DNA of 64,000 nt from Sphingobacterium sp. UBA7855. GTDB taxonomy: Bacteria > Bacteroidota > Bacteroidia > Sphingobacteriales > Sphingobacteriaceae. This document shows, in pieces, positions 34,014 to 42,664 of the stretch. The notes below the pieces were generated by a model. The model made no database searches and was not told the DNA's origin. It saw nothing but the letters and a program-made list of their open reading frames with translations. The stretch lies in contig DLST01000021.1 of assembly GCA_002500745.1 (NCBI GenBank), forward strand, positions 7,311 through 71,310, in the 5' to 3' direction. The translations under genes were made by a program, and so were the position numbers. How positions within the stretch are numbered: the stretch's first letter is position 1; every line of letters starts with the position of its first letter.

Positions 34014-36200
34014 ATGCTGAAAAAATATTTTTACTTTATTTTGTTACTGATCTTGCCTTCTTTGGCCAGATCCGAAAGTTATCCTGAAGTTTTATTTGAC
34101 AATAGCGTTATCAACGGAAGCTATGCTAAGAGTATTGCACATTATACCGGTGAGTCATGGATACAGAATGTAAGTTATAGCTTACCTGTGTCGGACAGTC
34201 TATTTTTTACACCGGGTAATTCACTTTCACTGCGGTACGTTTCTTCTCCCAATGGGAAATGGGAAGCAAGTATTTTAAACGACAAACAGAAATTTCCTTA
34301 CTTAATTACTAAGGATGACCATCTGACATTCAAACTATTTATTCAAAGCAATACTGAGAAGGGACAACTCCCTAAAGTCACGTTGCAACAAAATGATACA
34401 CGGACGAATGCTGTGGATATTGCCAGTTATATCGATGGTTTTGCTTATGATACCTGGCTTAACGTATCTATTCCGGTGGCTAAATTTGCTGGAATTTCAA
34501 TCGGCAAATCTGTATCGGCCTTCATCCTCGAACAAAATGGAAGTTCTTCGCAGACCAATCAATTATTTATAGATCAAATTGAATTTTTGCCCAAGAACTT
34601 TCCGAAAGTAAAACTATCATCCGCTGCCATCTTGTCTAAAATAAGTTCGGTAGATAAGCAAGTTGAGCTGGTATGGCAATTGCCTCTGACACCAAGTATT
34701 CGCTACGTGAAAATTTATCGCTCAGAAGACAAGCTTAATTATCAACCCATAGCAATTTTGCCAATCTATGTACAAAAATCCCTGGATCGGGTGGACGAAT
34801 ATAACAAACCATATTATTACAAAATCGCATGGGTAGACTATAATTATGTCGAATCGCCTTTCTCTGAAGTTAGAGAGGTACAGACAAAAAAGGGAACGGA
34901 TGCGGAGATGTTAAATTTTATTCGGAATGCGCATGTCAATTATTTTATAGACAACTATGATGTAAACAGTGGTATGTTTTTGTCTGATCGAGGAAATCGA
35001 CAAGCAGTTGTATCCACCAATGAAACGGGCTATGCCATACTGGGATTGCTTGTTGCAGGAGAGAATAATTTAATATCGAGGCAGGCTCTATTGGGCAGAT
35101 TGACGCGGATTGTGAAATTTCTGAGTGGTGTTCAACAGCACCAAGGTGTCTTTACCGCGCTTTACGATGGTCGGTCTGGAGTGCCTTACTATCGCGATTC
35201 AATTCCAAATTATGACTTACGCGGTACTTCTCATATCATGGAGTCGCTGTTAATCGCTCGACAATATTTTGCTAAAGATAATCCAGACGAGCAGAACTTA
35301 AGAATGAATATTACAAAACTTTGGGAGCGTATAAATTGGGGCTACTTTACTGATGCAAAGAATGCAGATGTACTCTGGGATAAGTGGTCTCCGGTGGATA
35401 GTACTGCTCGATCCCGGCCGATGGGTGGATTTAATGAAAGTTTGGGCACCTACTTGCTTGCGATGTCTTCACCTACTCATCCCTTGCCGATTTCAGCATA
35501 TATCAATGGATTTGCAACCAAACATACAGGGAATGAACTTTATTTTGGGGATGAGTCCAATGATTTGGCCCCAGAGCTTAAAATGAAGTTAAATGATTCA
35601 TTAGCACACTCAATAAGCGCCAATCCGTTAATGAGTAATGTAGGAAATGCAGGGGCTTCGATCTATTCCGATGATAAAGTCATTTTTGCCAAAAATATTG
35701 CTGGTGGGAGTTTAAATGAATCATTAATGGCTGTCTATCGTCCCTTCTTGATTATGGATCCAAAGGGTAAAGTAGATGATTTTGTAGATTATAAAAAGTA
35801 TTTGTCGGACTATATCCTCGCTTATAAACGCAGAGACAATGAAATGAGTATAGGAACGCGATTTACAGATATTTGGGGGGTGGAAAAAGTTGAAGATTCA
35901 TATCAAGGTTTTTTGGTAAATCCCGCGATATCGATAGCAGCTTACCCATTTGAAAAAGAGATAGGTCTAAAAGCATTGCGTAAATTTTATGAAGAATATG
36001 CCGATGTGTTATTTACACAGTATGGCTTCAGAAGCTGGATTGATATTAAAAACAACGATGTTTCTGAAAGCTATCGTGCAAGAAATCAAGCTTCAATCGC
36101 GGTGATGATTGAGAATGCAAATTCGGGTATGATCTGGAAATTGTATGAGAATATCCCTGAGATCAAAAAGACCTTAGAAAAAGTATATGCCAAGAAATAG
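34014..36200 (+). CDS. Secreted GH144-like glucoamylase-family protein with N-terminal binding domains
   Basis: Exported carbohydrate-active protein, 728 residues. Signal peptide at residues 1-20 (KKYFYFILLLILPSLARS). Residues about 25-195 form a galactose-binding-like beta-sandwich, then a fibronectin III-like segment about 200-290. The C-terminal 420 residues are a glucoamylase-family (alpha/alpha)6 domain (NFIRNAHVNYFIDNYD, TNETGYAILGLLVAGE, YDLRGTSHIMESLLIARQYF and MGGFNESLGTYLLAM), as in GH144 endo-beta-1,2-glucanases. Glu and Asp in GFNE and RGTD-like positions may be catalytic; the residues were not mapped with certainty. Substrate is inferred from family only. Confidence 0.8.
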   Translation: MLKKYFYFILLLILPSLARSESYPEVLFDNSVINGSYAKSIAHYTGESWIQNVSYSLPVSDSLFFTPGNSLSLRYVSSPNGKWEASILNDKQKFPYLITKDDHLTFKLFIQSNTEKGQLPKVTLQQNDTRTNAVDIASYIDGFAYDTWLNVSIPVAKFAGISIGKSVSAFILEQNGSSSQTNQLFIDQIEFLPKNFPKVKLSSAAILSKISSVDKQVELVWQLPLTPSIRYVKIYRSEDKLNYQPIAILPIYVQKSLDRVDEYNKPYYYKIAWVDYNYVESPFSEVREVQTKKGTDAEMLNFIRNAHVNYFIDNYDVNSGMFLSDRGNRQAVVSTNETGYAILGLLVAGENNLISRQALLGRLTRIVKFLSGVQQHQGVFTALYDGRSGVPYYRDSIPNYDLRGTSHIMESLLIARQYFAKDNPDEQNLRMNITKLWERINWGYFTDAKNADVLWDKWSPVDSTARSRPMGGFNESLGTYLLAMSSPTHPLPISAYINGFATKHTGNELYFGDESNDLAPELKMKLNDSLAHSISANPLMSNVGNAGASIYSDDKVIFAKNIAGGSLNESLMAVYRPFLIMDPKGKVDDFVDYKKYLSDYILAYKRRDNEMSIGTRFTDIWGVEKVEDSYQGFLVNPAISIAAYPFEKEIGLKALRKFYEEYADVLFTQYGFRSWIDIKNNDVSESYRARNQASIAVMIENANSGMIWKLYENIPEIKKTLEKVYAKK

Positions 36201-36296
36201 ATTTGTTACGTTAGAATTGGAATAACCAGGTAGTCTTATTGACTTTTTTCGCTATATTTACTTGCTTAAATGGATATTAAATACGTAACAAACGAC

Positions 36297-36818
36297 ATGC
36301 TTAGAAAAATAAATTTGGGAATTTTAACCTTATGCGCAAGTTTATCGTTATTTTCTTGTAAACAACAAGCTATTGTAGTCAATCCAGGTGCAGTTATAAC
36401 AAAAGATGGCACTGATGATGGTTTGAAAAATGTAAGAAAGGATTTTAATGATGCAAAAAGAACGGATGAAGGAATTAAATTTAGTATATCTTCCGATCTA
36501 TTGTTCCCAACAAACTCTTCTTATTTATCTGAAAAGGCAAAAACTGAAGTAAGCAAGTTGGCTTTGATTTTGAAAGAAAGCAATAATAAGATCAAAGTTG
36601 ATGGATATACGGATGCCACTGGCACTGTGGAGTATAATCAGTGGCTTTCTGATAAAAGAGCTGCGTCAGTAAAGAAATTCTTGGTAGATTCAGGTGTTGC
36701 GGAGTCTCGCATCACTGCTAAAGGTTTCGGTCAGTCAAATCCAGTTGGAGATAACAAAACTGCTGATGGACGTCAAAAAAATAGAAGGGTAGAAGTTACT
36801 ATTTTGGATAAGAAATAG
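36297..36818 (+). CDS. OmpA-family peptidoglycan-associated lipoprotein
   Basis: Outer-membrane lipoprotein with a C-terminal OmpA domain that binds peptidoglycan. From ATG 36297 it has 173 residues and a lipoprotein signal ending in LSLFSC, so Cys20 would be lipidated. The OmpA domain covers about residues 70-173, with IKVDGYTDATGTVEYNQWLS, the ligand loop DKRAASVKKFL and GFGQSNPVGDN. An upstream ATG at 36270 would place nine extra residues before the signal and is less likely. A terminator follows. Confidence 0.88.
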   Translation: MLRKINLGILTLCASLSLFSCKQQAIVVNPGAVITKDGTDDGLKNVRKDFNDAKRTDEGIKFSISSDLLFPTNSSYLSEKAKTEVSKLALILKESNNKIKVDGYTDATGTVEYNQWLSDKRAASVKKFLVDSGVAESRITAKGFGQSNPVGDNKTADGRQKNRRVEVTILDKK

Positions 36819-36843
36819 TAGTTCAAGCCTGTTTAGTGTATTG

Positions 36844-36875
36844 AAAGCGGAATATCCTATATATTCCGCTTTTTT
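36844..36875 (+). terminator. Terminator of the OmpA lipoprotein gene
   Basis: 12-bp stem AAAGCGGAATAT / ATATTCCGCTTT (36844-36855 with 36861-36872) with a CCTAT loop, followed by more T residues. Confidence 0.85.
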
Positions 36876-37008
36876 ATGCCTATCGATTTTTATTATTCCT
36901 AGATCATCTCCGTGAAAAAAAATATGTTAAGCAATAGGAATCGGAATATTCTTTTTGAATGAATTTCTAGCTATAGGCGAAATCTCCTAGAAGCGCTACG
37001 TTTATAAC

Positions 37009-37039
37009 AAGAAAAGCCCATCGTTAGATGAGCTTTCTT
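37009..37039 (-). terminator. Terminator of the tRNA-Gly/tRNA-Leu unit
   Basis: Imperfect stem AAGAAAAGCCCATC / GATGAGCTTTCTT (37009-37022 with 37027-37039) directly after the tRNA-Leu 3-prime end on the minus strand. Confidence 0.7.
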
Positions 37040-37040
37040 G

Positions 37041-37125
37041 TACCTAGGGCGGGAATCGAACCCGCACTCCCTTAACGGGAACAGGATTTTAAGTCCTGCG
37101 TGTCTACCAGTTCCACCACCTAGGC
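37041..37125 (-). tRNA. tRNA-Leu (anticodon TAA)
   Basis: 85-nt class II tRNA on the minus strand. Acceptor GCCTAGG pairs with CCTAGGT (G-T at the end), discriminator A. D-arm GGTGGAACTGGTAGACAC, anticodon stem CAGGA/TCCTG with loop CTTAAAA (anticodon TAA), a long variable arm TTCCCGTTAAGGGAG, and T-arm GCGGGTTCGATTCCCGC. CCA not encoded. Second of two tRNAs in one transcript. Confidence 0.97.
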
Positions 37126-37130
37126 AGGTG

Positions 37131-37203
37131 AGCGAAAAACGAGATTCGAACTCGCGACCCCAACCTTGGCAAGGTTGTGCTCTACCAACTGAGCTATTTT
37201 CGC
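37131..37203 (-). tRNA. tRNA-Gly (anticodon GCC)
   Basis: 73-nt cloverleaf on the minus strand. Acceptor GCGAAAA/TTTTCGC, discriminator T. D-arm GCTCAGTTGGTAGAGC, anticodon stem CAACC/GGTTG with loop TTGCCAA (anticodon GCC), T-arm GCGAGTTCGAATCTCGT. Only 5 nt separate it from tRNA-Leu downstream, so the two form one precursor. Confidence 0.97.
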
Positions 37204-37256
37204 ATTGGAATTTTATTTCAATTTTTAAAGGATCATTGCGTTCCTTTTTGGTGATG

Positions 37257-37287
37257 CAAATATAGAGCGAAAAATCAATATCGCAAA
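37257..37287 (-). promoter_or_regulatory. Promoter of tRNA-Gly/tRNA-Leu
   Basis: Minus strand: TTTG (37284-37287), 19-nt spacer, TATATTTG (37257-37264), then CATCAC, as at the tRNA-Lys promoter. Confidence 0.85.
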
Positions 37288-37315
37288 ATATTTATGTACT
37301 TTCTTGTAGTGTTTT

Positions 37316-37804
37316 TTATAACTCCTTTGAATTCAGTACAGAAAAAATTAAATCACTTTCAAAACCACGAGATAATGCAAATTGATAAAGCTTATTTTTC
37401 ACAGTATAAAAATCCTTGCTACCTATTTCACGCCGTTTTTTATTAATGAGGTCACTTAATATCTGCTCATATTCATCTAGGTCGATCTGTTTAAATGCAA
37501 TTTTTATTAATGGTTCGGATACTCTTTTTAATTTCAGCGCCTGTTTGATCTTTATTTTACCCCAACCTTTCATACGTAGTTTTCCGTTGCAATACGCAAT
37601 GGCGAATCGTTCCTCGTTGAGGAAGTTTTCAGCAATTAAATCGGCGAGCACATTTTCAACTTCTTCTTCGCTCAGTCCCCAACTATAGAGTTTATCGCGA
37701 ACTTCCTGTTGGGCACGTTCCTGATAGGCACAATAGCTCTCCGCCTTTAACTGCGCCTGGCGTTGTGTCAATATCTTTTTCTTTCTGTTCTCTTCGTTAA
37801 ACAT
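37316..37804 (-). CDS. recX: Regulatory protein RecX
   Basis: RecX modulates RecA filament dynamics. 162 residues of three-helix repeats: YCAYQERAQQEVRDKLYSWG, VENVLADLIAENFLNEERFA and GWGKIKIKQALKLKRVSEPL are the conserved first and second repeat segments, with a weaker third repeat to the C-terminus. The ATG at 37804 is preceded by a TATTTTTG-like -7 box a few tens of bases upstream. RecA is not next to it here. Confidence 0.92.
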   Translation of the reverse strand: MFNEENRKKKILTQRQAQLKAESYCAYQERAQQEVRDKLYSWGLSEEEVENVLADLIAENFLNEERFAIAYCNGKLRMKGWGKIKIKQALKLKRVSEPLIKIAFKQIDLDEYEQILSDLINKKRREIGSKDFYTVKNKLYQFALSRGFESDLIFSVLNSKEL

Positions 37805-37882
37805 AATGTCAAAATTTCAAAAATAATATGAAATAACTAAAAAAATGTTCAGTTTTGATACAATTAAAGAAATATCAAAGGA

Positions 37883-40324
37883 ATGTACAAAATATCCGAA
37901 ATCGTTCAGATTTTTCATCCTAATCGCACATTTATAACGGATCCCAATTCTTTTGTCCAACATTTATTTTACGATAGCCGTAAGATCGTCCAGGCTGATC
38001 ATGGGATTTTCTTTGCATTAAAGAAAAATAGAGACGGTCACCATTATTTGAAAGAGGCCTATGCTAAAGGCGTTCGGAATTTCGTATTGCAAGTTGACGA
38101 ACAGCAGGAAGTAGAGTTATCGGGAGCAAATATTGTTTGGGTTGAGGATAGTTTGGTCGCCATGCAAGCATTAGTGGCCTTTCATCGACAAAAATTTGAT
38201 TATCCCCTCATAGGCATAACAGGTAGCAATGGTAAAACAATTGTCAAGGAATGGCTTTTCCAGTTGATGTCACCAGAATATAAAATCTATCGAAGCCCCA
38301 AGAGCTACAATTCGCAACTTGGCGTGGCTTTGTCACTTTGGGGACTATCCGATGAATATAATCTCGCTATCATCGAAGCTGGGATTTCTGAAAAAGGTGA
38401 GATGACACGTCTTGAGCAGATGATCAAACCTACCATTGGTGTATTGACCAATATAGGTGTCGCCCATAAGACAGGTTTTGAATCGAAAGCCGAGAAGATT
38501 GATGAAAAGCTTCAGCTATTTACACATGTGGAAACCATCATCTTTCCATACAGTTATCTCGAAAATGTTCAGTTACCTTATCGACCGCGTAAGTTTTCTT
38601 GGGGGTTTGAGGAAGGACTTTCTTTAGAGGTTTATTCGATCAAGCAGATCAATGATCGATTTACACTGGTTACCTTCTATTATGCGGGTCGTACCTTCGC
38701 TGTTGAAGTGCCATTTGTGGACAAAGGAAATGTAGAAAATGCAATTAACTGTGTCGCGGTTATGTTGCGGTTTGGATACGAGGGTGCGGTAATTGCTGCT
38801 CGAATTAAGAACCTGCAACCCGTGGCCATGCGTCTCGAGTTAAAAAAGGGGAAAAATAATAGTTCAATTATCGATGACTCCTATAGTAATGACTTGGATG
38901 CACTGCAAATTGCGCTCGAGTTTTTGAATCAGCAGGGCCAACATCCATTTAAGATGTTGATTTTATCAGATATCTCAGGTGTCAGTATAGATGATGTCAA
39001 AAGTTTGGCCAAGCTAAAACGTCTGCTTAGCGAGTACCACTTGGATCAATTGATATTGATTGGTGAGGTTTTGCCGAAATTGGCGTCGCAGTTCGATGTA
39101 CCTTCTATTTCTTATGTGGACACAACTGCTTTCTTAGCTGATATGAGATCCGTTTCTTTTGAGAATGCAACCGTATTGCTGAAAGGAGGGCGGGAATTTC
39201 ATTTTGAGCGTATCAGTGGGCAATTAGTGGCCAAATCACATGATACAGTACTTGAAATTAATCTGAATGCACTGGAAAATAATTTGAATGTATACAGACA
39301 ATTACTGCCAAAGCATGTGAAGCTTATGACCATGGTAAAAGCTTTTTCTTATGGAAGTGGCAGTTTTGAAATTGCCAATCTTTTGCAATTTAACCGTGTG
39401 GATTATCTTACCGTAGCTTTTGCCGATGAAGGAGTTGATTTGCGGGGCGCTGGCATCACACTACCGATTGTTGTGATGAGTCCCGACGAAAGCTCTTTCG
39501 AGTCCATCGTGCAATATAATCTTGAACCGGAAATCTATAGTTTTAGAATTTTGTTCTCCTTTTTGAATTTTTTGAAGGGTAAACAGGTAAACTCCTTCCC
39601 AATTCATATTAAGATTGATACAGGGATGCACCGCCTCGGATTTATGCCTGATGAGGTCGATCAATTGATAACTTTTCTCAACACGGCATCCATTTTAAAA
39701 GTAAAATCGGCATTTTCCCATTTAGCGTCTGCAGGAAATGAAAGGGATAACGAATTTACTCAGCGACAAATTGATCTGCTTAATGAGTGCACAAAACGTC
39801 TGCAGGATGGTATAGGATATTCTTTTCTCCGTCATATTGCTGCCACTTCAGGTATCGAATTGTGGCCAAATGCTTATTTTGATATGGTCAGGTTGGGGAT
39901 CGGTCTCTATGGAGTTGATATTGAGCGCCATGATTTGCCAATCCGTGAGGCAAGCATACTAAAAACCAATGTAACACAAATAAAATACCTTGCAGCCAGT
40001 GAGACCGTTGGGTATAATCGTCATGGCGTCCTGCATAGAGATAGTAAGATTGCCACGATAAAAATCGGTTATGCAGACGGGTACGATAGGCGTTTTGGGA
40101 ATGGCGTAGGTCAAATGATGGTTAACGGTGTTTTGGTTCCTACGATAGGAGATATATGTATGGATATGTGTATGCTTGATGTAACCGATGTCGAGGTAGG
40201 TGAGGAAGACGAAGTTATCGTATATCCCGATATCAAATCGTCGGCCAAGGCAATCGGGACTATCCCCTATGAATTGCTCACGAGTATTTCTCAGCGGGTA
40301 AAAAGAGTATATTTTTATGAATAG
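37883..40324 (+). CDS. Bifunctional MurF / alanine racemase
   Basis: Fusion of two cell-wall enzymes, 813 residues. Residues about 1-450 are MurF, which adds D-Ala-D-Ala to the UDP-MurNAc tripeptide, with the ATP loop GITGSNGKTIVKEWL near 112 and KSYNSQLGVALSLWG. Residues about 455-813 are a PLP alanine racemase: EINLNALENNLNVYR, then the PLP lysine in MVKAFSYGSGSFE, the Tyr of VGYNRHG, and a C-terminal GDICMDMCMLDVT. Together they supply and ligate D-Ala. The fusion is established in Bacteroidota. Start ATG 37883, followed 44 nt downstream by DUF502. Confidence 0.95.
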   Translation: MYKISEIVQIFHPNRTFITDPNSFVQHLFYDSRKIVQADHGIFFALKKNRDGHHYLKEAYAKGVRNFVLQVDEQQEVELSGANIVWVEDSLVAMQALVAFHRQKFDYPLIGITGSNGKTIVKEWLFQLMSPEYKIYRSPKSYNSQLGVALSLWGLSDEYNLAIIEAGISEKGEMTRLEQMIKPTIGVLTNIGVAHKTGFESKAEKIDEKLQLFTHVETIIFPYSYLENVQLPYRPRKFSWGFEEGLSLEVYSIKQINDRFTLVTFYYAGRTFAVEVPFVDKGNVENAINCVAVMLRFGYEGAVIAARIKNLQPVAMRLELKKGKNNSSIIDDSYSNDLDALQIALEFLNQQGQHPFKMLILSDISGVSIDDVKSLAKLKRLLSEYHLDQLILIGEVLPKLASQFDVPSISYVDTTAFLADMRSVSFENATVLLKGGREFHFERISGQLVAKSHDTVLEINLNALENNLNVYRQLLPKHVKLMTMVKAFSYGSGSFEIANLLQFNRVDYLTVAFADEGVDLRGAGITLPIVVMSPDESSFESIVQYNLEPEIYSFRILFSFLNFLKGKQVNSFPIHIKIDTGMHRLGFMPDEVDQLITFLNTASILKVKSAFSHLASAGNERDNEFTQRQIDLLNECTKRLQDGIGYSFLRHIAATSGIELWPNAYFDMVRLGIGLYGVDIERHDLPIREASILKTNVTQIKYLAASETVGYNRHGVLHRDSKIATIKIGYADGYDRRFGNGVGQMMVNGVLVPTIGDICMDMCMLDVTDVEVGEEDEVIVYPDIKSSAKAIGTIPYELLTSISQRVKRVYFYE

Positions 40325-40368
40325 TAAAGGATATTCTGCATTTTTGAATAGTATTTTATTTTGAGATC

Positions 40369-40968
40369 ATGTTTAGTAAATTGATTAGGGGATTCATTAA
40401 TTATTTGATTCGCGGGATTTTGGTTGTTGTTCCATTGGCCGGTGCGATCTTTCTAATTGTCTGGATTGTGGCATCAATTGATTCTTCGTTAAATCTGACC
40501 GAGCATTTTTTGGAGGATGAAAAGGGACATCCGCTCTATATTCCGGGTATAGGTATTTTGACTGTCATTTTGGTACTGGTTTTGGCCGGTGTTATATTTA
40601 CAAATTTTGTTACCGATCCAATTAAAGTTTGGATTAACCACCAAATCAAACGGATACCACTCTTAAATACGTTGTACACCTCCATAAAAGACTTTACTGA
40701 GGCATTTGTTGGCGATGCAAAGAAATTTAATGAGCCTGTATTGGTGACTGTCAATGAATTTGGTCTGAAGAAGATCGGATTTTTGACGCAGCATGATTTG
40801 AAAAGTATAGGTCTTAAAGACGAAGTGATGGTCTATTTTCCATACTCGTATTCTTTTGCAGGCCAGGTGGTCATTATCAGTGCGGATAAGGTGAAAAAAT
40901 TGGAGATGTCTCCCACAGATGCGATGAAGTTGGTCGTTTCTGGCGGTGTGAGTGGGATCGACCATTAG
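40369..40968 (+). CDS. DUF502 membrane protein
   Basis: Inner-membrane protein of the DUF502 family, 199 residues, function unknown. Two hydrophobic helices near the N-terminus (LIRGILVVVPLAGAIFLIVW and GIGILTVILVLVLAGVIF) are followed by a soluble domain with NTLYTSIKDFTEAFVGD, GFLTQHDL and VMVYFPYSYSFAGQVVII, all family landmarks, ending in AMKLVVSGGVSG. Close behind murF-alr on the same strand, probably in one transcript. No enzymatic motif is visible. Confidence 0.88.
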   Translation: MFSKLIRGFINYLIRGILVVVPLAGAIFLIVWIVASIDSSLNLTEHFLEDEKGHPLYIPGIGILTVILVLVLAGVIFTNFVTDPIKVWINHQIKRIPLLNTLYTSIKDFTEAFVGDAKKFNEPVLVTVNEFGLKKIGFLTQHDLKSIGLKDEVMVYFPYSYSFAGQVVIISADKVKKLEMSPTDAMKLVVSGGVSGIDH

Positions 40969-41113
40969 CTGTCTTTTCAGTTTATTTGGGATCCACGCCA
41001 GAAAAGGCTGGAATTGATTCATGAGTTCAAGCCTTTTCGGGTAAATATTTGTTGTTTCAGCATGTTGAGCTGATCTCGTTGAATTTAACGATATTTTTAT
41101 TTTCAGTATGATT

Positions 41114-42016
41114 TTACTGATCTTTTTTTTTGCCCAAGCTAGGATTTGCCGGTGGGATGGGAATATAGCCATTGTCGCCCGGAACCTTTGGGAATTCATG
41201 GTTTTCCCATTTAGCTCTTGCCTCCCGCAGCGTTTCTAAATCCGAGGCGACAAAGTTCCAGTCGATATAACGTTGCTCCGGAAATGGGGTTCCGCCAAAA
41301 ATATATACCGAAGTACCTGCTTTCATTTGGAATTCGCATAGTTTTGCATCTTTGGCGACCAAAATTTGTTTTGGTCCGAATTCCTGACCTTCTGCTTTTA
41401 CAGTTCCATCCAAGATGTATAAACCACTTTCGCCGTAGAGATTATCCCCTAGTTTAATCGTCGCGTCTTCTTCCGCTTTCATTTCGATCAGATACAACGG
41501 ACTGTAAACGGGCACTTCGGAGTGATGTTCTTTAATTTCTCCGGCAATTAACCGATAGGACACCCCATCTTCAGTCCATTGGGGAAGCTGAGGTTGTTCG
41601 ATGTGTACAAAATTAGGCTCCATTTTTTCGAGCTCTTTAGGTAGAGCAACCCAAATTTGGAGTCCATGCAAATTATGGGATGTGGATCGCAATTGTTGCG
41701 GCGTTCTTTCGGAGTGTGTAACACCTTTTCCTGCTGTCATCCAGTTTACCGCGCCAGGTTTGATTTCCACGGCATTTCCCAGACTGTCACGGTGCATAAT
41801 ATTGCCTTCGAACAGATAAGTCAGCGTTGATAAGCCGATATGTGGATGTGGGGCAATGTCCATGAAGTGCGGTTCGGTAATCGTGTCGGGTCCCATATGA
41901 TCAATAAAGATAAAAGGGCCCACCATGCGTTTTTGCCGGAAGGGAAGAAGGCGTCCAACCAGGAAATTGCCTATATCGGCAGCCCTTTCTTCAATAACTA
42001 TTGCAATATTTGACAT
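41114..42016 (-). CDS. Pirin-family protein
   Basis: Cupin-fold pirin, 300 residues. The N-terminal cupin has IDHMGPD, HPHIGLSTLTYLFEG and HRDSLGN with the metal-binding histidines and a Glu in the second barrel region, VNWMTAGKGVTHSE. The C-terminal cupin ends with FPEQRYIDWNFVASDLETLR. Some bacterial pirins have quercetin dioxygenase activity, others act as regulators; the role here is open. Divergent from the LytS-like gene at 42062, with 45 nt between start codons. Confidence 0.9.
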   Translation of the reverse strand: MSNIAIVIEERAADIGNFLVGRLLPFRQKRMVGPFIFIDHMGPDTITEPHFMDIAPHPHIGLSTLTYLFEGNIMHRDSLGNAVEIKPGAVNWMTAGKGVTHSERTPQQLRSTSHNLHGLQIWVALPKELEKMEPNFVHIEQPQLPQWTEDGVSYRLIAGEIKEHHSEVPVYSPLYLIEMKAEEDATIKLGDNLYGESGLYILDGTVKAEGQEFGPKQILVAKDAKLCEFQMKAGTSVYIFGGTPFPEQRYIDWNFVASDLETLREARAKWENHEFPKVPGDNGYIPIPPANPSLGKKKDQ

Positions 42017-42061
42017 AATGTTTTTTTATTTTTGTATTTGGAATCTACAGCAATTTAACAA

Positions 42062-42664
42062 ATGTCTGGTATAATAAATCGTTTTTTTGGCAAAAAAGTC
42101 TTAATAAATGAGGAACTTTTGCCGCTTGCGGATCGCTTATCTTTTAGGAATAGTCAGTTCGATAGTTTTTTGATGGAGCATTTTTTTAAAGGTGATAAAA
42201 CAAGTTTGGATGAATATTTTGCTTTTCAAAAACAGATGCTTGAGCTACAGGTCGATCGGTTTGAATCGATCCACATCGAGCTTGACTTGTTGAAGAAGTA
42301 TTTGAAGCTAATAGAACATGTTGTCGCGGAAGGTTTTTCCGTGAAATGGGAAAATAAACTTCCATGCGACGAGGAGATTAGGCTGCCACCACTCATTTTT
42401 TTTCCTATGATACAGCATGCTATCAAAAATGGTTATAATACGATGTCCTCCCATCCTGTCCGTATTCGACTATCGGGTTCATCAACGGTGCTCACACTGG
42501 AAGTTAGCTATCGCGTAAACCATTATTTCGAAGATCAGTTTAGTGGCACATTATTAGGCGATTTCCAAAAGCGACTAGCCTATCTGTTTCCTCAAAAATA
42601 TAATTTATTATTTAACAGTAACAGCAATACCGCTCGAATGACATTGTCGGTCCAGCTATTTTAG
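42062..42664 (+). CDS. Degenerate LytS-type histidine-kinase-like protein without phospho-acceptor His
   Basis: Cytoplasmic protein of 200 residues resembling only the second half of LytS-family sensor kinases. The segment IELDLLKKYLKLIEHVVAEG aligns with the helix between the phospho-acceptor and ATPase domains, and LPPLIFFPMIQHAIKNGYN with the N-box of the HATPase domain, where the usual ENAIKHG has become QHAIKNG. The NPHFLFNxLN motif that carries the His is absent, and no DxGxG G1 box is seen; the matching site is SYRVNHYFED. No membrane segment. It cannot be an active kinase as read. Overlaps the HAD gene by 4 nt at the stop codons. Confidence 0.6.
   Translation: MSGIINRFFGKKVLINEELLPLADRLSFRNSQFDSFLMEHFFKGDKTSLDEYFAFQKQMLELQVDRFESIHIELDLLKKYLKLIEHVVAEGFSVKWENKLPCDEEIRLPPLIFFPMIQHAIKNGYNTMSSHPVRIRLSGSSTVLTLEVSYRVNHYFEDQFSGTLLGDFQKRLAYLFPQKYNLLFNSNSNTARMTLSVQLF

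Noticed and set aside
32561..37203. tRNA genes as attachment sites of an integrated element
   Set aside because: No integrase, no direct repeat of a tRNA 3-prime end and no foreign genes nearby.
37038..37265. Open reading frame across the tRNA pair on the plus strand
   Set aside because: It is the antisense of tRNA-Leu and tRNA-Gly, with no protein-like features.
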